16,642 nucleotides of DNA from Methanobacterium sp. (GTDB taxonomy: Archaea > Methanobacteriota > Methanobacteria > Methanobacteriales > Methanobacteriaceae), in NCBI GenBank assembly GCA_021372715.1, contig JAJFTX010000028.1, forward strand, positions 1 to 16,642. Direction: 5' to 3'. The notes under the pieces were generated by a model. The model did no database searches and was not told where the DNA came from. It saw only the letters and a list, made by a program, of their open reading frames with translations. Of this stretch, positions 7,868 through 15,717 are shown one piece after another; position 1 is the first letter of the stretch, and the number at the start of each line of letters is the position of its first letter. The position numbers and the translations under genes were made by a program.

Positions 7868-9717
7868 ACCACCCCCTCATTGGGAACTTCAACACCAAAT
7901 TGAGAAGTGTATATATCCTGATAGAGTTTATTTGATTCTAATAGTTCTTCATGGCTTCCCATGGCAACTATTTTGCCCTTATCCATTAGTACAATCTTGT
8001 CGGCGGTTATAACTGCACTTACTCGCTGGGACACTATGATCTGAGTAACGCCCTGCATTAATTCCTGTACAGAGTCCTGGATCCGAGCTTCAGTGGCCAC
8101 ATCAACCGCACTGGTAGAATCATCTAAGATGAGTATTTTAGGATTTAACATAAGTGTCCTGGCTATGGAAAGCCTTTGACGCTGCCCGCCTGATAAGTCG
8201 GCGCCTCCTCGAGCAATAATTGTATCATATTCCTGGGGCATGGTGCTTATGAATTCATGGGCATCTGCAGCTTTAGCAGCCCTTACCATGGCATCGTAAG
8301 TGGAATCTATAGTCCCTGAAAATATATGATCACGGTCTAAATGGACATCAAAATCTCTAGCAGTCTGTACCATAGTATTTATATCTGCTCCTGAAACTAG
8401 ATTTTCACGAATTGTACCTGAGAAGAAATTGCTGCCCTGGAGACAAACAGCTGCAACATAACGGAGGGTTTCCAGGGGCATTTCCCGCACATCAATACCA
8501 TCTATTATTACTTCGCCATCAGTTACATCATAAAAACGGGGGATAAGATTTACCAGAGTTGATTTACCAGAACCGGTAGCCCCTAAAATTCCAACAACCT
8601 CTCCCGGCTCGATATCTAGATTAATATTTTTTAATACCTGGGTGGATTGATTTTCATCTTCAACTGGATAAGCAAAACTCACGTTGTTGAAATGTATACC
8701 GCCCTTTAACTTATCATTATCAACTGGTTTCAAGTCTGGAGTGTTTACAACATCAGTTTCTTCATTTATTATTTCATAAACACGTCCCAGAGAAGATATA
8801 CCTGAAGTTACGAAGGGTATCATGTAACCCACAGTCTGGATAGGAATTAATGCCATTACCAAGTATGTAATTGCTGCTGTTACCCCACCCAAGGTTAATC
8901 CTGTGCCTTGAAGCAATCCTGCTCCTCCCACATACAATATTCCTGCAGTGCCCAGATAGACCATCATCATTAGAGTAGGTGTGATGAAGGCATAGTAATA
9001 CTGAGGTTTTAAGGCAGCTACACGGAGCTCTTCCGATGCTTTCTGGAAACGTTTATTTTCAAGGTCCTGTCTTACAAAGGCCTTCACTACTCTTATACCA
9101 GCCATACTTTCCTTCAGAACCTGGTTAAGCCCATCATATTTAACTTGCTTTTTATCATAGGCCTTAGTGGAATACCATAAGTATACAACAAGTAAAAGGC
9201 ATTCTACAATAACTAAAATCGCAGCAACCCACATAAGATCAGGTGAGGTTATATAAAGGAAAAATAGTGCCACTATAAGTGTTAAGGGGGATTTGAATAC
9301 ATTTAATAATGTCTGTTGAACTCCAATCTTTATATTCTGGATATCTGTTGTTAGACGAACCAGAAGATCACTGGAGTTGTATTTGTCCAGACCGCCAAAA
9401 GAAAATGATTGGATATGGGCAAATGCACCGCTTCTAAGTCCATGGCAGGTCCTTTCTGAAAATGAAACAGCAATTGCTATATTTAAAAACTCACAAAAAC
9501 CAACAATAATTGCCATGATGAGCATGTAAATCCCATATCTAATCATCACATCAGTATTACCTGCTGTAATACCATCATTTATTAAAAAAGAGCTTAAAAA
9601 TGGTATTAAAAGCGTTCCAACAACACTTATAATCACTAAAAGTAAAGAAAAAGCTAGCCATTTATAAGAACCCTTCCAGTCCTTTATGAGTAATTTTAAC
9701 ACTTCAATGTCTTTCAA
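7864..9717 (-). CDS. ABC exporter subunit with degenerate ATPase site (permease-ATPase fusion)
   Basis: A 617-residue half-transporter, membrane domain ~17-310 and ATPase domain after ~340. Walker A is GATGSGKST (379-387), Q-loop Gln427 and signature LSGGQ (508-512). Walker B reads ILILDD, with Asp533 in place of the catalytic Glu, and the switch His is Gln564 in VSQRVS. This is the non-hydrolytic site expected of one partner in a heterodimeric exporter. About 25 extra residues (roughly 446-472) separate ENLVSG from the helix DAMVRAAKAADAHEF, and FSGTI occurs both before and inside this insert. Translation starts at TTG (9717-9715): AGGTGAGGGG lies 6 bases upstream and a stop in frame at 9747-9745 leaves no other start. 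It is the first gene of the two-gene operon. Confidence 0.93.
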   Translation of the reverse strand: MKDIEVLKLLIKDWKGSYKWLAFSLLLVIISVVGTLLIPFLSSFLINDGITAGNTDVMIRYGIYMLIMAIIVGFCEFLNIAIAVSFSERTCHGLRSGAFAHIQSFSFGGLDKYNSSDLLVRLTTDIQNIKIGVQQTLLNVFKSPLTLIVALFFLYITSPDLMWVAAILVIVECLLLVVYLWYSTKAYDKKQVKYDGLNQVLKESMAGIRVVKAFVRQDLENKRFQKASEELRVAALKPQYYYAFITPTLMMMVYLGTAGILYVGGAGLLQGTGLTLGGVTAAITYLVMALIPIQTVGYMIPFVTSGISSLGRVYEIINEETDVVNTPDLKPVDNDKLKGGIHFNNVSFAYPVEDENQSTQVLKNINLDIEPGEVVGILGATGSGKSTLVNLIPRFYDVTDGEVIIDGIDVREMPLETLRYVAAVCLQGSNFFSGTIRENLVSGADINTMVQTARDFDVHLDRDHIFSGTIDSTYDAMVRAAKAADAHEFISTMPQEYDTIIARGGADLSGGQRQRLSIARTLMLNPKILILDDSTSAVDVATEARIQDSVQELMQGVTQIIVSQRVSAVITADKIVLMDKGKIVAMGSHEELLESNKLYQDIYTSQFGVEVPNEGVV

Positions 9718-9723
9718 AAATAT

Positions 9724-9733
9724 CCCCTCACCT
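9724..9733 (-). promoter_or_regulatory. Ribosome binding site fixing a TTG start
   Basis: On the minus strand AGGTGAGGGG precedes the TTG at 9717 by 6 bases. AGGTGA matches the archaeal anti-Shine-Dalgarno complement GGAGGTGATC. No ATG or GTG lies in frame between the upstream stop and this TTG. Confidence 0.7.
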
Positions 9734-9762
9734 AATTCTTTTACTCAATAAATTAATCCATT

Positions 9763-9801
9763 ATATTAAAATATATTGAATAGATGAATTGATTTACTCA
9801 A
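9763..9801 (-). promoter_or_regulatory. Promoter region of the ABC exporter operon
   Basis: The minus strand reads CAATATATTTTAATATAA at about 9763-9780, a TATA-like element about 50 bases before the TTG. A 9-bp direct repeat TTTACTCAA occurs on both sides of it, at 9740-9748 and 9793-9801. The second copy is part of TTGA-N5-TCAA. A regulator binding these could control the exporter, but that is a guess. Confidence 0.35.
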
Positions 9802-9830
9802 ATATATATTATTTATTGTTTTTTCCTTGA

Positions 9831-10664
9831 TTAAATAAAGCGGCCTTCTTTTTCAAATCTAATCCTGTGTTCGTGAGCATGTTTTAAGAGGAATTCTTCT
9901 ACCTGTTCATTTCCAAGAATATATCCTCCATATATATTGCTATTGGGTTTTTCTGGCACAATTATCCGTCCTTTATGTTTGCTAACCTGATCAAGACAGT
10001 AGGATACTGCTTCATCTACTGGATGAGCTTCTTGGGGAATATCCGCTCCAATACCTTTACTATCAACTACTTTGCTGAAGATTGGGGTGTTGATATCGCC
10101 TGGACATATCACTGAAAAACTTATATCTTTCTCAGCGTATTCATATCTTAAACTTTCAGAAAGACCCACAACAGCATATTTGGTGGTGTCGTAGATAACC
10201 TGCATGGGATAAGGAACTAAACCTGCAAGTGATGCAGTATTTATGATATGGCCAGACCCCTGTTTGAGCATTATGGGTAAAGCAGTATGAACCCCATATA
10301 TAACACTCCACAAGTTGGTGTTTATCATAATTTTCCAATCTTCAAGGCGGGCATTTTCAAACAGCATGGGCTTGAATATACCTGCGTTGTTGAATAAAAA
10401 GTCAAGTCTCCCTGTTTCTTCTGCTGTTCCTTGAATGGCTTTTTTAACCTGTTCTTGGACCGTTACATCCACGATAACAGTGTGGATACTATCTCTATAT
10501 TTGGAAAGATTTTTAGCTGCTTTTTCAATTTTATCTGGGTTCCGGCCAGCCATATATACTATTGCTCCTCTTTTAAGGAGTTCTTCAGTTAAAGCATATC
10601 CAATACCGGAGTTTGCACCAGTTACTAAACTAATCTTATCTTTATAATAATCTGTTCCACCCAT
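9831..10664 (-). CDS. Short-chain dehydrogenase/reductase (SDR)
   Basis: A classical SDR of 277 residues. TGANSGIG (15-22) is the cofactor-binding glycine motif and Arg41 after the second strand suggests a preference for NADP. NNAG is at 92-95. Asn117, Ser145, Tyr158 and Lys162 (YDTTK) form the catalytic tetrad. ICPGDINTP (186-194) is the usual PG motif after strand 6. It should oxidise or reduce a carbonyl or alcohol in the cytoplasm; the substrate cannot be read from the sequence. The C-terminal ~30 residues (VEEFLLKHAHEHRIRFEKEG) may be a dimer tail. A TATA-like element about 30 bases before the ATG suggests a very short leader or none; only a weak GATGAGAG lies in front of it. The ABC exporter genes follow 113 bases downstream with their own promoter. 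Confidence 0.88.
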   Translation of the reverse strand: MGGTDYYKDKISLVTGANSGIGYALTEELLKRGAIVYMAGRNPDKIEKAAKNLSKYRDSIHTVIVDVTVQEQVKKAIQGTAEETGRLDFLFNNAGIFKPMLFENARLEDWKIMINTNLWSVIYGVHTALPIMLKQGSGHIINTASLAGLVPYPMQVIYDTTKYAVVGLSESLRYEYAEKDISFSVICPGDINTPIFSKVVDSKGIGADIPQEAHPVDEAVSYCLDQVSKHKGRIIVPEKPNSNIYGGYILGNEQVEEFLLKHAHEHRIRFEKEGRFI

Positions 10665-10684
10665 ACTCTCATCTTCGGATGTTA

Positions 10685-10702
10685 TTAAAAAAATATAAAA
10701 AG
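10685..10702 (-). promoter_or_regulatory. TATA element of the SDR gene overlapping the adhesin terminator
   Basis: The minus strand reads CCTTTTTATATTTTTTTAA directly after the adhesin-like gene's stop codon. The TTTTTATAT part is about 32 bases from the SDR ATG, right for a nearly leaderless TATA promoter. The T7 run can also end transcription of the adhesin-like gene. One short AT block thus seems to serve both purposes. Confidence 0.45.
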
Positions 10703-10704
10703 GA

Positions 10705-12885
10705 TTATTTTTTATATGTCAGTCCTAATCCACCAATAAACAGTATTAAAGCCATTAATAGGTATCCTAATGGTGTCCCTGTATCCTGCATTCCAATAAG
10801 GTGATGGTTCACTGGTTCGGGTGGTTCATGTGCTCCTAAAATGGTTACAAAAGTTTGAATCGTATGATAATCTGTGACGGTTACCCTAGCAATACCGGAT
10901 CCTTCATCACCCCTTAAAACAGCGGTGGCCAGGCCATTAACCCAATTGACTGTGATGTATTTACTTCCCACATTACCCAGATTGGTGGTGAATGTCACTC
11001 TGGGCCCGCTGAAGAACAGAGCCGCATCATAAACGTGATCGCCACCGGATGAATCCTGATAAACATCAGCAGTAATAAATGAAGTTTCTCCGACATATAT
11101 TGTGGATGGATTAGCCTTTATATTTAGAATAAGCCAGGGATTATAGTTAATGGTTCCATTTCCTGGTAAAAATTTATCACTTCCCGGGTCGCTGTTGGTC
11201 CCGTACCAGTTATATGAAGCGCTGGTGTGGCTGGGAATACTGTTTATATAATCTTTTAATTTGTGGAAGGCATCTACTAATTCATCTAATTGTTCATCAG
11301 TGATGTCAGGGTATTGTGATTTGATGTAATCCCGGAGTTGTTCATCAGTGATGGGGTACATTTCCATTATTAGTTCAAGGAAGGCCATATTTTTAATGTA
11401 ATACTGAAAGTTCACAATTCGGTTGTAGCTTATGGTGCTGTTATTCCCATTGACTGCTATACCTATTTCTTTTCCTGTTCCCTCCAGATTATTCCCCATA
11501 ATAGTGAGATTACTCATTATAGGTTGGGCAGTTATGAACCGGGACAAATCACTATCCAAACTGAAAATATTATTATTTAGAATGAAGATGTTTCCCATAT
11601 TTCCAGCTAATATTCCTGAAGTAACATTATTTGCTCTGATATTGGTGATGTTATTTTTTATAATGGTCATGTTGGACTGGAAAGTGGTATAATCAATTCC
11701 TAAAGCGAAAATTCCAGCTGACATGGTGTTTCCTTCAATTTCATCAATTAAATTATCCTCGATTGTTGTATTTCCCTGAATTAACTGGAGATAGGATATT
11801 GCTTCACTTAGTCCTCCATCTTCTTCACTTTTAATTCCAGTAATTTTATTTTTAGAGAGGATTATTTCTTCTGATTCTGTAGTGTTATTTCCATCAAAGC
11901 CCATTGGAAGACAATATATGCCCTTACTGGTGCTGTTTAAGCCTTTACTTATCACATTGGTGATGGTGTTATCTATTACTTTAAAGCTTTGCATGGTTCC
12001 TTTAAAAGCCAGAGTTACCACGGACAATGCGGTGCTTTCACCAATTCCGTATATGTCTGCAATAATATTTCCCTGGACCAGGATATCATCAAGGGGTGAG
12101 TCCATGCTCATGGCGAATACATCAATTCCAGTAGTTTTATTATCATTACTTCGAATATTAGCTATGGTGTTTCCAGTCATTATAAGACCAGTAATGCCTG
12201 TTAAGTTTAAAGAAGCTACTGTAATTCCAATCTTAGATTCACTGCCTAATATATCTGTTACTTTGTTTCCAGAAATGATTGGATAACTTCCCACAAAAGC
12301 AATGCCCATGTTTGAAATATTGGATATCTCATTATTGGTAATTATATTTTTATCACCTAATACTGCTATACCTACTATTTCACCGTTAATCCGGTTATTA
12401 TCTACTAAAGTATTATTTACAGTTGTACCTTCAGATTTTAAGGTGTCTGATTCATTTATTAGTTTTGAATTCCCTACCTGGATGCTAATATTAGTTGTGC
12501 CGTTTATTTTGTTGTTTTTGATTGTGGTATTGTTAGCTAATGTTATCATCCCGTTATTACCACCATTAATAGTATTATTTAGTATTATACAGTTCTCAGC
12601 AGAGATGTTTATCCCTAAACCGTTGGGTAATAGGTTGATGATAAACCCGATTATTGATGTTCCACCACCACTTCCAGAAACATCATTTACGATGTTGAAA
12701 CCTGTTGCAACAGGTTTTAATTCAACGATGTCTTCGTTGTTGACTTTGATGTTCAAATTCTTATTCACCACAACATCTTCCTCATATGTTCCATTAAAAA
12801 CGTTTATAACATCCCCATCAGCGGTATTTGCATTATCTATCGCATCTTGAATATTGGTATATGTCTGGCCATTCCAACATTCCAT
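10705..12885 (-). CDS. Beta-helix adhesin-like surface protein, mature part (signal peptide out of frame)
   Basis: A 726-residue frame with four parts. Residues ~5-500 form a right-handed parallel beta-helix (NosD/pectate-lyase-like), with many N-x-I-x-N-N-x-I turns. A short helical insert (~505-545) repeats ITDEQL twice. SYNWYGTNSDPG...YNPW, the usual closing segment of methanogen adhesin-like proteins, is followed by an Ig-like Big_1-type domain (~586-682) beginning NPSTIYVGETSFITADVY. The last 28 residues, MQDTGTPLGYLL...LTYKK, form a sorting-like motif, one membrane helix and a basic tail. Such proteins sit on the cell surface and may bind other cells or sugars. The frame's first ATG gives no signal peptide; a good one lies just upstream in another frame (12974-12837). 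The gene is therefore probably frameshifted, and the true product would start at 12974. Confidence 0.85.
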   Translation of the reverse strand: MECWNGQTYTNIQDAIDNANTADGDVINVFNGTYEEDVVVNKNLNIKVNNEDIVELKPVATGFNIVNDVSGSGGGTSIIGFIINLLPNGLGINISAENCIILNNTINGGNNGMITLANNTTIKNNKINGTTNISIQVGNSKLINESDTLKSEGTTVNNTLVDNNRINGEIVGIAVLGDKNIITNNEISNISNMGIAFVGSYPIISGNKVTDILGSESKIGITVASLNLTGITGLIMTGNTIANIRSNDNKTTGIDVFAMSMDSPLDDILVQGNIIADIYGIGESTALSVVTLAFKGTMQSFKVIDNTITNVISKGLNSTSKGIYCLPMGFDGNNTTESEEIILSKNKITGIKSEEDGGLSEAISYLQLIQGNTTIEDNLIDEIEGNTMSAGIFALGIDYTTFQSNMTIIKNNITNIRANNVTSGILAGNMGNIFILNNNIFSLDSDLSRFITAQPIMSNLTIMGNNLEGTGKEIGIAVNGNNSTISYNRIVNFQYYIKNMAFLELIMEMYPITDEQLRDYIKSQYPDITDEQLDELVDAFHKLKDYINSIPSHTSASYNWYGTNSDPGSDKFLPGNGTINYNPWLILNIKANPSTIYVGETSFITADVYQDSSGGDHVYDAALFFSGPRVTFTTNLGNVGSKYITVNWVNGLATAVLRGDEGSGIARVTVTDYHTIQTFVTILGAHEPPEPVNHHLIGMQDTGTPLGYLLMALILFIGGLGLTYKK
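11290..11353 (-). repeat. 16-bp direct repeat inside the adhesin-like gene
   Basis: TTGTTCATCAGTGATG (plus-strand sense) occurs at 11290-11305 and 11338-11353, exactly 48 bp apart. In the protein this gives ITDEQL twice with a 16-residue period. The exact identity at DNA level suggests a recent small tandem duplication in the link between the beta-helix and the C-terminal domain. Confidence 0.75.
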
Positions 12886-12974
12886 TCTGCAGCTGAAACA
12901 TGACTGAAACTTAAAAATAAAATTAAAATAATAAATATAGATGCAAAAGATTTTTTTGACGTTCCTTTTTTCAT
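12837..12974 (-). pseudogene. Signal-peptide fragment of the adhesin-like gene, in a different frame
   Basis: A 45-codon ORF starting with ATG at 12974, with AAGGT 9 bases upstream as a possible ribosome site. It encodes a textbook signal peptide: a basic start MKKGTSKKS, a hydrophobic core FASIFIILILFLSFS, and the signal-peptidase site HVSAA. After GAA the frame runs for 15 unrelated codons to a TAG at 12839-12837. The mature adhesin frame begins two bases off (89 bases from 12974 to 12885). Removing 5 bases puts the signal peptide directly onto ECWNGQTYTNIQ and gives one protein of about 754 residues. I read both pieces as one gene broken by a 5-bp insertion. Confidence 0.75.
12878..12887 (-). 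repeat. Tandem 5-bp repeat GAATG x2 at the adhesin frameshift
   Basis: On the minus strand, GAATGGAATG lies exactly at the junction between signal peptide and mature protein. Loss of one GAATG gives GCA GAA TGT TGG AAT GGC, which is open through both parts. A third GAATG follows close by in TTGGAATGG. This is the kind of repeat at which strand slippage can add or remove a unit. Confidence 0.85.
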
Positions 12975-13042
12975 ATTATTACCTTATACATATTTTTAAA
13001 AAAATTTATGGAGTTTTCCCAAAAAATTTCTCATAAAATTCT

Positions 13043-13414
13043 CTAAAATCCTGTAGCAGTTGCACTAGCCCCTCCGTATGGATAGGAGGTACTTTGTGAT
13101 GCCAGTACTTTACCATCTTTAATTATTTTGACGGTTAAAACGTCGTTTGTATCATCTGTCTTTCGAACAGACGCAGTTACCGTTGTACTGATACTGCCCA
13201 GATTCGTTGTTTGATTTCCAGTACCGGAAAGGGAACGATATCCGAAAAGTCCGCTTACATCAGCAGCCCAACTACCAGGATATTCTACAACAACATAAAC
13301 ATCGTTAGATGAGCCTTTTGAGTTACTCGAATGGCTGTCATTTGAGGTACATCCAGAGATAGCTACAACAAAAAAAACAATAAAAATCAATAGACTAATT
13401 TGAAACTTTTTCGT
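13043..13414 (-). CDS. Small lipoprotein, probable ACG start
   Basis: A secreted lipoprotein of about 123 residues. Reading from ACG at 13414-13412 gives (M)KKFQISLLIFIVFFV, a basic start and hydrophobic core, then the lipobox ISGC with Cys22. A Ser/Asn-rich linker (residues ~23-36) follows, then a beta-sandwich-like domain: VYVVVEYPGSW, TTVTASVRK, VLTVKIIKDGKVLASQSTSYPYG. Similar small domains occur in other methanogen surface proteins, function unknown. The first ordinary start in frame is TTG at 13390, but it cuts off the basic part of the signal peptide and has no ribosome site. GGGGGT at 13427-13422 lies 7 bases before the ACG. An ATG changed to ACG, or a sequence error, would explain this. 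The frameshifted adhesin-like gene lies 68 bases downstream. Confidence 0.7.
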   Translation of the reverse strand, partial: TKKFQISLLIFIVFFVVAISGCTSNDSHSSNSKGSSNDVYVVVEYPGSWAADVSGLFGYRSLSGTGNQTTNLGSISTTVTASVRKTDDTNDVLTVKIIKDGKVLASQSTSYPYGGASATATGF

Positions 13415-13432
13415 GTAACGAACCCCCAGTTC

Positions 13433-13500
13433 TTATAATACTATTATATATTACTCTAAGAAATATATAATTGTATATATTAGGTTATATATCTGAAAAT
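13433..13500 (-). promoter_or_regulatory. AT-rich promoter region of the lipoprotein gene
   Basis: Several overlapping TATA-like stretches occur here. On the minus strand ATTATATATT (around 13461-13470) is the best placed: initiation near 13440 would leave a leader of about 25 bases including GGGGGT. Another (13443-13452) is probably too close to the start. Which one is used cannot be told. Confidence 0.35.
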
Positions 13501-13504
13501 ATTT

Positions 13505-13645
13505 CATTTTTTTATAATTAAACCATATAAAAATAGTAAACATTACCAGTATGGTTACATAATTTTTATTCTTTATGAAAAAATAGATCTTCTAACTGGA
13601 AAGAAAGATTGATCTCCATAGTGGATTAAATGGATCTTTTTTTAT
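13505..13645 (+). ncRNA. Possible small RNA in the spacer between lipoprotein and SPL genes
   Basis: The spacer has no convincing ORF but shows ordered structure on the plus strand. A TATA-like GGTTATATAT is at 13483-13492. AACCATA (13521-13527) pairs with TATGGTT (13550-13556). A second stem, GATCTCCAT with ATGGATC (13611-13619 and 13630-13636, 2-base bulge), is followed directly by seven T (13637-13643), like a terminator hairpin. No plus-strand protein gene ends here that would need a terminator. This fits a short non-coding RNA, but the DNA is AT-rich and chance stems are likely. Confidence 0.2.
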
Positions 13646-13676
13646 AAGAGAAATAAATCTAATTTTATAAGAGAAA
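13640..13676 (+). repeat. 14-bp direct repeat upstream of the SPL gene
   Basis: TTTTATAAGAGAAA occurs twice without mismatch, at 13640-13653 and 13663-13676, 23 bp (about two helical turns) apart. The second copy ends 7 bases before the probable TATA box at 13684. The position and phasing suggest a regulator site or alternative TATA elements. Confidence 0.6.
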
Positions 13677-13683
13677 AATGGGC

Positions 13684-13694
13684 TTATATATATT
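13684..13694 (+). promoter_or_regulatory. TATA box of the SPL-family gene
   Basis: TTATATATATT is preceded by AAAAATGGGC, with the purines a BRE often has. Initiation about 25 bases on (near 13713) would give a leader of about 20 bases without a Shine-Dalgarno sequence. Confidence 0.55.
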
Positions 13695-13733
13695 ATATGA
13701 GTTTAAAATTTAAGTTTTTAAGTAGTTAATAAT

Positions 13734-14627
13734 ATGTATATGGAAACAAAGGTAAAATCTATTCTAAATAGGCTGAAGATCCGCGATAACTGGTTTTTAG
13801 TGGATTATTCCGTCAATCCTTTCATGGGATGTGCTTTAAACTGTATTTACTGCTATATTCACGGTAGTAAATATGGTGGGGAGGATACAAGTAATTTAAA
13901 GATAAAGACTAATGCAGCGGAAGTTCTCTACAGGCAGCTTAAAAACCGTGCCAAAAAAAGAGAATACGGCTTTGTAGGGTTAGGATCCTCTACCGATCCA
14001 TATCCTCCTATAGAGGAAGATCTACAGATCACCCGGGAACTGTTGAAGATAATTTATCGCTTTAAATTTCCAGTTAATGTTACCAGCAAATCAACCCTTA
14101 TTTTACGGGATCTCGATCTGCTTAGAAAGATAGATGAGAAAGCTATTCTACCTGAAAATCTTAAGAATAAATTAAAGCATGGAGTAATAGTTTCCTTCTC
14201 ATTTTCTACAGTAGATCCTTATTTGGCGGGTATATTTGAACCCGGTGCTTCTACTGTAGAAGAAAGGTTGGAGACCATGAAAAAATTTAAACAAGAAGGG
14301 TTTCTGGTTGGGGCGAATTTAATGCCACTTCTGCCCTTTTTATCAGACTCTGAAGAAGATCTGGATAAAATGATTGGTAAGATGAAAGAATATGGCGCAG
14401 AATTTGTTCTGGTAGGTGGCTTGACCCTGTTCGGTGATAAAAAATCAGATTGTAAGGTTCGCTACTATAATGCTTTAAAAGAACATTTTCCAGATTTATT
14501 ACGCCCAACTAAGGAATTATTTGGAAACTCATTTGCTCCTTCCAGGACATATCAGCATAAATTAGCAGTTTTATCTAGAAAAATAGCTTCTAAACATAAT
14601 ATTAGAACTAATATACTGGAAAAATAA
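13734..14627 (+). CDS. SPL-family radical SAM protein
   Basis: A 297-residue radical SAM enzyme. CALNCIYC (residues 33-40) is the CX3CX2C cluster motif, followed by YIHG. GLGSSTDPYPPIEEDLQITR is the hallmark of the spore-photoproduct-lyase-like (SPL family, COG1533) group. Later segments VSFSFSTVDP and ANLMPLLPFLSDSEEDL complete the barrel. Spore photoproduct lyase itself repairs UV damage in bacterial spore DNA, but archaeal members are distant and their reaction is unknown; I do not see the extra cysteine needed to call it a true photoproduct lyase. The start at 13734 is taken with the TATA box at 13684; an in-frame ATG two codons on is equally possible, since neither has a ribosome site. 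It converges on mer. Confidence 0.82.
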   Translation: MYMETKVKSILNRLKIRDNWFLVDYSVNPFMGCALNCIYCYIHGSKYGGEDTSNLKIKTNAAEVLYRQLKNRAKKREYGFVGLGSSTDPYPPIEEDLQITRELLKIIYRFKFPVNVTSKSTLILRDLDLLRKIDEKAILPENLKNKLKHGVIVSFSFSTVDPYLAGIFEPGASTVEERLETMKKFKQEGFLVGANLMPLLPFLSDSEEDLDKMIGKMKEYGAEFVLVGGLTLFGDKKSDCKVRYYNALKEHFPDLLRPTKELFGNSFAPSRTYQHKLAVLSRKIASKHNIRTNILEK

Positions 14628-14641
14628 GTCAATTGTTATTT

Positions 14642-14664
14642 TTAAAATAAAAAAAAAGAAAAAT
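14642..14664 (-). terminator. T-rich terminator of mer
   Basis: Starting 9 bases after mer's stop, the minus strand reads T5-C-T9-A-T4, a strong archaeal terminator for a highly expressed gene. On the plus strand the same spacer has TTGTTATTTTT just after the SPL gene's stop, so the 46-bp space may end both transcripts. Confidence 0.65.
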
Positions 14665-14673
14665 AATTAGGAT

Positions 14674-15639
<966 letters not shown>

Positions 15640-15670
15640 GATTTATCACCATTTGTTAAATCTATTTAGA

Positions 15671-15717
15671 CTATAAAAATAATTTTTGATTTGATTGTAA
15701 ACGAAAGATTTAAATAG
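15671..15717. promoter_or_regulatory. Promoter elements between mer and the rRNA operon
   Basis: On the minus strand CAAAAATTATTTTTATAG (15688-15671) could be the BRE/TATA of mer with a very short leader. CGAAAGATTTAAATAG (15702-15717) reads as a good BRE plus TTTAAATA on the plus strand. The TTTAAA core is symmetric and could also drive mer with a leader of about 47 bases. Confidence 0.4.

Noticed and set aside
11882..12850. Long plus-strand ORFs opposite the adhesin-like gene
   Set aside because: They mirror the low-complexity Asn/Ile-rich beta-helix codons on the other strand; the translations are hydrophobic without family motifs, and no ribosome site or promoter precedes them.
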